A stretch of DNA of 8,010 bases, taken from assembly GCA_964577175.1 (NCBI GenBank), contig CAZNYC010000164.1, positions 1-8,010 on the forward strand, written 5' to 3'. Below, piece after piece: positions 1 through 5,300 of this stretch (position 1 is its first letter; each line of letters begins with the position of its first letter). This stretch comes from BS750m-G62 sp964577175. GTDB taxonomy: Bacteria > Planctomycetota > Phycisphaerae > FEN-1346. The notes beneath the pieces are model-generated. The model saw only the letters and a list, made by a program, of their open reading frames with translations, ran no database searches and was not told the DNA's origin. A program made the position numbers and the translations under genes.

Positions 1-4
1 TCTT

Positions 5-26
5 TTAATTCATATCGCCCCTCCTC
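5..26 (-). other. Strong ribosome binding site plus start-stop mini-ORF (Met-Asn-stop)
   Basis: On the minus strand, GAGGAGG (26 down to 20) lies six bases before an ATG (13-11). The frame reads ATG AAT TAA, so it closes after two codons. Spacing and match to the anti-Shine-Dalgarno sequence are better than for the large gene in this window, which makes the immediate stop odd. It could be a start-stop leader ahead of a gene beyond the left edge, a site where the true start is a rare codon (ATT overlaps here), a sequence error, or chance. Only 10 bases remain to the left of the ATG, so the window cannot decide. Confidence 0.25.
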
Positions 27-97
27 GATGAACCGAAAAAAGGCGCAAGTTCGGGGCAAGTTTGCGCGCATCGGCGCGCGTTTCGATCAAAAAGTTG

Positions 98-129
98 AAA
101 AAAGGGGTACGTTTCGCCTTACCCATTTT
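98..129 (-). terminator. Possible factor-independent terminator downstream of the dehydrogenase gene
   Basis: On the plus strand GGGTA (105-109) and TACCC (120-124) form a 5-bp stem around a 10-base loop. An A-run (98-103) precedes it and ATTTT (125-129) follows it. Read on the minus strand the hairpin is followed by CCTTTTTT, the layout of a weak intrinsic terminator for the gene ending at 296, with about 170 bases of 3' untranslated RNA. The stem is short, so termination would be inefficient, and the layout is nearly symmetric and could act from both sides. The rest of 130-295 shows no convincing gene. Confidence 0.3.
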
Positions 130-295
130 AACATTCCGGCCCCCAATCGTCCCACACGGGACAGAATCGGCGATTCGGGGTCGCAAAAAGCGCATTTTCG
201 GGGGGTGCGCGCTATCGCGTTTTCTCAGAGTATCGATCGCGCCGCGCCGGCGCGTACCCGCCCGTGCGGCCGGCCCGGAACGGCGGCGCATCCTT

Positions 296-844
296 TTACC
301 CCACCCGCAGGACGGCCGCGCCGCGGATCTCCGAATCCTTCACCATCTGCAGGACGCGGTTCGCCTCGGCCAGGGGGAACGTCCGGACCTCCGTCTCGAC
401 GCCCGCCTCGGCGGCCAGGCGCATCATGGCCCGGCCGTCCTCGCGCGTGGCGGCCGGCACGGTCATGAACTCGGCGTACCCGCCGTCGGCATGGAGGCCC
501 GTGAACCGGGCGTCCGGGCACAGGTTCTCCCGCCCGGACGTGCAGAACCGGCACCGGCCGCACGTCGAGTGCAGCCAGGCGACGCCGACACGGTCGCCCT
601 CGGCCCGTTCGGTCACCTTCTCGCCGACGGCCTCCACGACGCCCACCACCTGGTGCCCCGGCACGAGGGGCGTGCGCGGCAAGGGGAAGTCGGCCTCCAC
701 GGTGTGGAGGTCCGTCCGGCACACCCCGCAGACGGAGACGCGGAGGAGGACGTCGCGGGGCCCGGGCTGCGGGCGCGGCACGTCGCGGAGGGCGAGCGGT
801 TCGTCGGCGATGTCGGCCGGTGCGTCGAGGACCATGGCCTGCAT
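296..844 (-). CDS. Zinc-type alcohol dehydrogenase relative lacking its Rossmann domain
   Basis: The protein is 182 residues, against about 330-350 for full members of the zinc-dependent medium-chain dehydrogenase family. Residues 1-131 match the GroES-like catalytic half: CGVCRTDLH (39-47, with the usual catalytic zinc ligand Cys42), GHQ (His64), and the four structural-zinc cysteines 95, 98, 101 and 109 in CGRCRFCTSGRENLC. GGYAEFM (121-127) is where the family normally continues into the NAD(P)-binding domain. Here it jumps after about residue 132 to TREDGRAMMRLAAE and ends with TFPLAEANRVL and RGAAVLRVG, the usual C-terminus. About 150-165 residues are missing with the frame kept. The missing part includes the glycine-rich dinucleotide loop and the LLCAG-type segment carrying the third catalytic zinc ligand, so NAD(P)-linked oxidoreductase activity is unlikely. 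The start at 844 follows GGAGG (856-852) with seven bases of spacing. Longer in-frame starts (to 1000) would translate the upstream repeat and are rejected. It may be a decayed gene, a stable zinc-domain protein, or an assembly collapse. Confidence 0.8.
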   Translation of the reverse strand: MQAMVLDAPADIADEPLALRDVPRPQPGPRDVLLRVSVCGVCRTDLHTVEADFPLPRTPLVPGHQVVGVVEAVGEKVTERAEGDRVGVAWLHSTCGRCRFCTSGRENLCPDARFTGLHADGGYAEFMTVPAATREDGRAMMRLAAEAGVETEVRTFPLAEANRVLQMVKDSEIRGAAVLRVG

Positions 845-879
845 GGTGGGGCCTCCGTGCGGTGGGTTGCCTTTGTTGT

Positions 880-996
880 CATCCCGAGCCGCCCCCAAGG
901 GGCGCGCCGAGGGGTCTCGCCGTGGTCGTCGCCTGTGCAATGCCCACGACAACGGCCGCGGCGAGATTCTTCGACTCGCGACGCTCGCTCGGGATG
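880..996. repeat. Long imperfect palindrome, probable dispersed intergenic repeat
   Basis: The outer arms CATCCCGAGC (880-889) and GCTCGGGATG (987-996) are perfect 10-bp inverted copies. Inside them, CGAGGGGTCTCGCCG (908-922) pairs with CGGCGAGATTCTTCG (959-973) over 15 positions, three of them G-U. A third inner helix joins 923-929 with 946-952 with one mismatch. All three G-U pairs work only in RNA copied as the plus strand; in minus-strand RNA they become C-A mismatches. The element ends 36 bases upstream of the dehydrogenase start. From memory it resembles widespread bacterial intergenic palindromes that begin GTCATCCYGAGC; this was not checked. Confidence 0.6.
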
Positions 997-1013
997 CCAA
1001 CCTTGGCGTTCAG

Positions 1014-1041
1014 GCGCGGCGGGTGCGGAGACCCGCCGCGC
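1014..1041. repeat. Perfect 11-bp GC-rich hairpin, left copy
   Basis: GCGCGGCGGGT (1014-1024) and ACCCGCCGCGC (1031-1041) are exact inverted copies around the six-base loop GCGGAG. The same 22 stem bases occur again at 2005-2033 beyond the lipoprotein gene, with a loop that matches best in inverted orientation (CTCC core in both). There is no T-run after either arm, so a classical intrinsic terminator is not indicated. It is more likely a repeated genomic palindrome. Confidence 0.65.
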
Positions 1042-1103
1042 AACGTATGTCGGCCGCAGCGCGCCGGGGCCTGCCACGCGAGTCACACATTCCGTCATTT
1101 CCC

Positions 1104-1137
1104 TTGACCCGCCGGGGCGATTGAATCACGCTATACT
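1104..1137 (+). promoter_or_regulatory. Possible promoter of the LamG lipoprotein gene
   Basis: TTGACC (1104-1109) resembles a -35 box and TATACT (1132-1137) is a good -10 box. The spacer is 22 bases, well over the usual 16-18, so the two may not work as a pair and the -10 may rely on an activator or another sigma factor. This stretch is less GC-rich than its surroundings. Transcription from here would give a leader of about 90 bases before the start codon at 1235; that leader holds a GC palindrome (1151-1165). Confidence 0.35.
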
Positions 1138-1234
1138 TATTGCACCGGCTGCGCCGCCGCGGCGCGGCGTGACGGCGGCCGGGGGAAGCACACACATCGT
1201 ACCGAACACGCGGACCCGTTCAAGGAGGCGAACC

Positions 1235-1951
1235 ATGCACGCGAAGCGACTCATCGGCGTCACCTGTCTCATGGCGGCGGGGCTGTTCCTGGCCGGCGGA
1301 TGCAGCACGGCCATGCACCAGGCCCAGACAATGGGCCTGAAGGGCTACTGGCCCATGGACGAGGGCAGCGGCGAGACCGTGGCCAACGCCGTCGGCTCCA
1401 ACCACGGCACCATCAAGGACGGCCTCACGTGGACGGACGGCAAGGCCGGCAAGGCCCTGGAGTTCAACGGGGCCGGGTACGTCCTCATCGAGAGCGCGCC
1501 GTACCTGAACGCCGACCAGTACACCTTCTCCTGCTGGACGAAACTGAAAGACGTCTCGGACTTCCAGTACATCGTGTGGCGGGGCGGGCCGGAGTTCCCC
1601 GAACCCGTCGAGGCCCGCACCCTGGACATCTGGGTGACGATGAGCGGCACGCTCTCGGGCATCCTCAACTTCAAGGACACGAACGCCTGGCCGCTCCGCC
1701 TCGACGGCACCGCCACGGTGGCCGACGGCAAATGGCATCACGTGGTATGCGTGTGCGACGGCAAGACGGTGACGTTCTACGTGGACGGCAAGAAGGACGC
1801 GTCGGCCGAGTTGGCGGGCCCGCTGGCGGCCAGCCAGTTCCCGCTGTGGATCGGCGCCCGGCCGGGCGACGTGGCGGCCACGGGGGTGATTGACGAGGTC
1901 AAGTTCTTCACCCAGGCCCTGACGCCGGAGCAGGTGGCGGCGTTGAAGTAG
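1235..1951 (+). CDS. LamG/concanavalin A-like domain lipoprotein
   Basis: This 238-residue exported protein has a signal peptide with basic start (MHAKR), a hydrophobic core (residues about 6-21) and the lipobox-like LAGGC, with Cys23 as the probable lipidated residue. Alanine rather than leucine at -3 is slightly off consensus. Residues about 35-238 form one LamG/laminin-G-like jelly-roll domain: GYWPMDEGSG (37-46), the GKAGKALEFNGAGY stretch (69-82), YTFSCWTK (96-103), DGKWHHVVCVCDGK (164-177), TFYVDGK (180-186) and a closing GVIDEVKFFTQALTPEQV. This is the usual 'complexity of form' pattern found in many planctomycete and Bacteroidota surface proteins, which bind glycans or proteins; the ligand here is unknown. 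No catalytic motif is seen. AAGGAGG (1222-1228) lies six bases before the ATG, a strong site that fixes the start; the longer upstream frame has no coding character. The gene is followed by hairpins and separated from the glucan synthase by 366 bases, so it is probably monocistronic. A role with periplasmic glucan is possible but unproven. Confidence 0.88.
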   Translation: MHAKRLIGVTCLMAAGLFLAGGCSTAMHQAQTMGLKGYWPMDEGSGETVANAVGSNHGTIKDGLTWTDGKAGKALEFNGAGYVLIESAPYLNADQYTFSCWTKLKDVSDFQYIVWRGGPEFPEPVEARTLDIWVTMSGTLSGILNFKDTNAWPLRLDGTATVADGKWHHVVCVCDGKTVTFYVDGKKDASAELAGPLAASQFPLWIGARPGDVAATGVIDEVKFFTQALTPEQVAALK

Positions 1952-1965
1952 CGGGCGCCGGACCT

Positions 1966-1988
1966 CCCGGCCGGACAAGCCGGCCGGG
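1966..1988 (+). terminator. Perfect 9-bp hairpin just after the lipoprotein gene
   Basis: CCCGGCCGG (1966-1974) and CCGGCCGGG (1980-1988) form a perfect stem around the loop ACAAG, 14 bases past the stop codon. Position and strength suit a transcription end or an RNA-stabilising structure, but no T-run follows (the next bases are CCACACACC), so it is not a standard intrinsic terminator. Its core CGGACAAGCCG (1972-1982) recurs inverted at 2047-2057, so it may instead belong to a repeat family. Confidence 0.45.
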
Positions 1989-2004
1989 CCACACACCGTG
2001 ACTC

Positions 2005-2033
2005 GCGCGGCGGGTACTCCAGACCCGCCGCGC
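2005..2033. repeat. Perfect 11-bp GC-rich hairpin, right copy
   Basis: GCGCGGCGGGT (2005-2015) and ACCCGCCGCGC (2023-2033) flank the seven-base loop ACTCCAG. Both arms equal those at 1014-1041. GTGACTCGCG (1998-2007), which overlaps its left arm, also recurs as the inverted CGCGAGTCAC at 1077-1086 on the other side of the lipoprotein gene. Confidence 0.65.
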
Positions 2034-2036
2034 CGC

Positions 2037-2068
2037 GTGCCACTGGCGGCTTGTCCGCCAGGGCGCAC
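2037..2068. repeat. Third intergenic palindrome (GGCTTGTCC core)
   Basis: CTGGCGG (2043-2049) and CCGCCAG (2055-2061) pair around the loop CTTGT. GTGC (2037-2040) and GCAC (2065-2068) can extend the stem past a small mismatch. A further tight palindrome, GCGCAC/GTGCGC, follows at 2063-2075. The loop is the complement of the ACAAG loop at 1975-1979. From memory, similar GGACAAGCC palindromes are common between genes in planctomycete genomes; this was not checked. Confidence 0.5.
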
Positions 2069-2129
2069 TGTGCGCGGGAACTCGCCGGTCCCGACGCCGC
2101 CGTTCATAGCGTCGCCCTCACGATGCTTC

Positions 2130-2158
2130 TTGACCTCGCCGCCGCGCCAAGGTAAAGA
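2130..2158 (+). promoter_or_regulatory. Possible promoter of the glucan synthase gene
   Basis: TTGACC (2130-2135) and TAAAGA (2153-2158) are separated by exactly 17 bases. The -35 box is good (5 of 6) and the -10 box weak (3 of 6). A start near 2165 would give a leader of about 150 bases. The remainder of 2159-2317 is GC-rich, with no gene I can support. Confidence 0.3.
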
Positions 2159-2317
2159 CGTAGGCGGGGGAAGGGTGTGCGCGCGCCCCCGGTTCCGTGC
2201 CGATGACAGGGCCGGGCGTCTTCCGCGGGAGCCGTGCCGGGAACGGCGCGGTGGATGCGGCGACGCCCCGCAGACCGCCCGGGTCCGGAACCGGCGCGCG
2301 GCAGGACAAAGGGTCGC

Positions 2318-5300
2318 ATGAGCCAGGATGGATTTCTCGCCGCGTTTCGACGGACCCCGCTGAGCCGGCTGTTCGGCCAGGGCGCCAACCGTCCGGTCAG
2401 CGAAGAGCCGCCCCTGCGCGCGGAACTCTTCGCGCTCGGCCAGTTGGAACAGCACGGCCGAATGCTCGCCGAGGACCAGGAAGTCGACCCGCGACCCGGG
2501 CCGGAGGTCCTGCTCCACCGGCTGAGCGAGAACGAGCGGGTCATCCGCGAGTCGTACGACGTGGTGGCGGAGGCGGCCCGGCGGGGCCTCCAGACGGCCC
2601 CCGGCGCCAACTGGCTGCTCGACAACTTCTACCTGATCGAAGAACAGATCGACATCGCCCGCGACCACCTGCCGCCGGGCTACTCCAAGCAGTTGCCCCG
2701 GCTCGCCACGGGGCCGCTCCAGGGGTCGCCCCGGGTGTACGAGTTGGCGTTGGAACTCGTCTCGCACACGGACGGTCGGATCGACATGGAGAACCTGACC
2801 CGGTTCGTCCGTGGGTTCCAGCATCACAGTCCGCTCACGCTGGGCGAGTTGTGGGCCGTGCCGATCATGCTGCGGCTGGCGCTGCTGGAGAACCTGCGGC
2901 GGGTGTCGTACCGGACGGCCCGGCGGCGCCGGGACCGCGACCGGGCGCTGGGGTGGGTCAGCCGGTTCCTCGACGCCGCCCAGACGAACCCGAAGGGGCT
3001 GATCACGGAACTGGCGGACTTCGTCCGCGAGTCGCCGACGATGAGCCAGGCGTTCATCGCGGAGATGTGCACGGGGCTCCAGGGCCAGCACGCCGCGCTC
3101 GGCCTGGTGATCAGTTGGGTGGAGCAGGACCTGGCGGAGCGCGGGCACACGATCGAGGAGACCCTCCGGGCCGAGAGCCACGACCAGGCCGCCGACCGCG
3201 TCTCCATCGCCAACAGCATCACGAGTCTGCGGACGCTGTCGGCGCTGGACTGGCACGAGTTCGTCGAGGACCTGAGCGAGACCGAGGCGGCGCTTCGGCG
3301 CGACCCCGCCGAGGTCTACGCCCAGATGGACTTCAAGACCCGCGACCGGTACCGGCACGTTGTGGAGCGGCTGGCGCGGTGGTCGGAGAAGGACGAGCAC
3401 GAGGTGGCCGCCGCCGCCGTCCGCCTGGCCGAGGGACGACGCCGCGACGCCGACGCCCCCGGCCGCGAGCACCACGTCGGGTACTTCCTTCTGCAGGCCG
3501 GCCGGCGCGAACTCGAACGGTCGATCGGCGCCCGGGTGCCCGTCCCGCACCGCCTGGGCCGGGCCCTCCGGCCCGTCCTGCCGTGGATCTACGTCCTCGG
3601 CCAGGCCGTCGGCGCCGCCATCGTCACGGGGGTGCTGCTGCTCCAGACCAAGAGCCTGATCGTGTACGGCTGGGGATGGGTGGTGCCGGCCGCTGTCGTG
3701 ATGCTGCTGTTCGTCTCGCAGGCGGTGATCTCGTTCATCAACTGGATGGCGACGATGGTCGTGCCCGTGCGCACCCTGCCGCGGATGAACTTCAAGCGGG
3801 GCATCCCCGCCGAACACGCCACCGCCGTCGTCATCCCCACGCTGCTGACCGACGCGAAGGCGGTGGATGCCCTCGTCGAGGGCCTGGAACTGCGATACCT
3901 GGCCAACCGCAGCCGGCACCTGTACTTCCTGCTGCTGACGGACTTCCCGGACGCGGTCGAGCAGACGATGCCCGGCGACGAAGACCTGTTGCGCCGGGCC
4001 GTCATGGGGGTCCGGCACCTGAACGCGACCTACGGCGAGGCGGGCCGGCCGATCTTCCACCTCCTCCACCGCCCGCGCCTCTGGAACGAGGCCGAGGGGT
4101 GCTGGATGGGCGCCGAACGCAAGCGCGGCAAGTTGATGGAACTGAACCGGGTGCTGCGCGGCGAGGCGCCGGAGGCGTTCGCGACGGTCGTCGGCGACGT
4201 CGACGCCCTTCGCACCTGCCGGTACGTCATCCCGCTGGATACCGACACCGATCTGCCGCCCGGCAGCGCGGCGGCGATGATCGGGTCGATGGCCCATCCG
4301 CTGAACCGCCCCATCACGGACCCCGCGACGGGGTGCGTCGAGGAGGGGTTCGGCGTGCTGCAACCTCGCGTCGGCATCCGCCTGGCGGGGGCCGGCCGGT
4401 CGCACTTCGCCCGGCTCTACGCCGGCGAGGTCGGCATCGACCCGTACACGCGGGAGGTCTCGAACGTCTACCACGACCTGTTCGCCCGCGGGCAGTTCAT
4501 CGGCAAGGGCATCTACGACATCGAGGCGTTCGACCGGGCGGTGGGCGGCCGGTTCCCACCCAACCGCATCCTCAGCCACGACCTCATCGAGGGGTGCCAC
4601 GCGCACTGCGGGTTCCTCAACGACGTGGAACTCATCGAAGACCACCCGTCCCGGTACCTGGCGGACGTAAACCGGCGGCACCGTTGGATCCGAGGCGACT
4701 GGCAGATCGCCGCCTGGCTCCTGCCGTGGGTCCCGGCGCCCGCGGGCGGCCGGGCCCGCAACCCGCTGGACCGCCTGTCGCGGTGGTGGCTCTTCGACAA
4801 CCTCCGCCGGAGCCTCGTGCCGATCGCGCTGCTGGTGCTCCTGGTCGGCGGGTGGCTGGCGCTGCCAAACCTCCAACCCGCCTGGACAATCTGGATCCTC
4901 GGCATCTACCTGGCGCCGGACGTGCTCCGGACGTTGTGGGCCACGCTGGTCAAACCGCCGAAAATCCTGTGGGCCGCCCACCTGAGACGGGAGGCCCTTG
5001 CCGCCGGACGCCAACTGCTCCTCTCCGTCCTGCACCTGGCGTTCCTTCCCTTCGAGGCGGTGGTCCACCTCGACGCGATTGCCCGCGTGGGGTGGCGGGT
5101 GCTGGTGAGCAAGCGGCACCTGTTGGAATGGATGACGGCCCACGCGGCGGAGGTCAAGGCCCGGACCGGCCTCCGGACCATCGTGCGGGAAATGTGGATC
5201 AGCCCGGTGCTGGCCCTGGCGACGGGGACCCTGCTGGTCGGCCTGGAGATTCCGGTCCCCCTTGCCGCCTGGCCCCTGCTCGGCCTGTGGGTGGTGGGCC

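Noticed and set aside
845..1000. Longer N-terminus for the dehydrogenase relative
   Set aside because: The added residues would translate the palindromic repeat and are Arg/Pro-rich, while the family's normal N-terminus and a GGAGG site fit the start at 844.
62..1234. Long 5' extension of the lipoprotein frame
   Set aside because: It runs antisense through the dehydrogenase gene and the palindromes, and a clear signal peptide with a strong ribosome binding site starts at 1235.
1014..2033. Insertion sequence around the lipoprotein gene
   Set aside because: No transposase, no clear terminal direct repeats and no target duplication are visible. Only the inverted hairpins are reported.
880..2075. 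CRISPR array from the repeated GC-rich units
   Set aside because: Copies are few, in mixed orientation and irregularly spaced, with no spacer pattern or cas genes.
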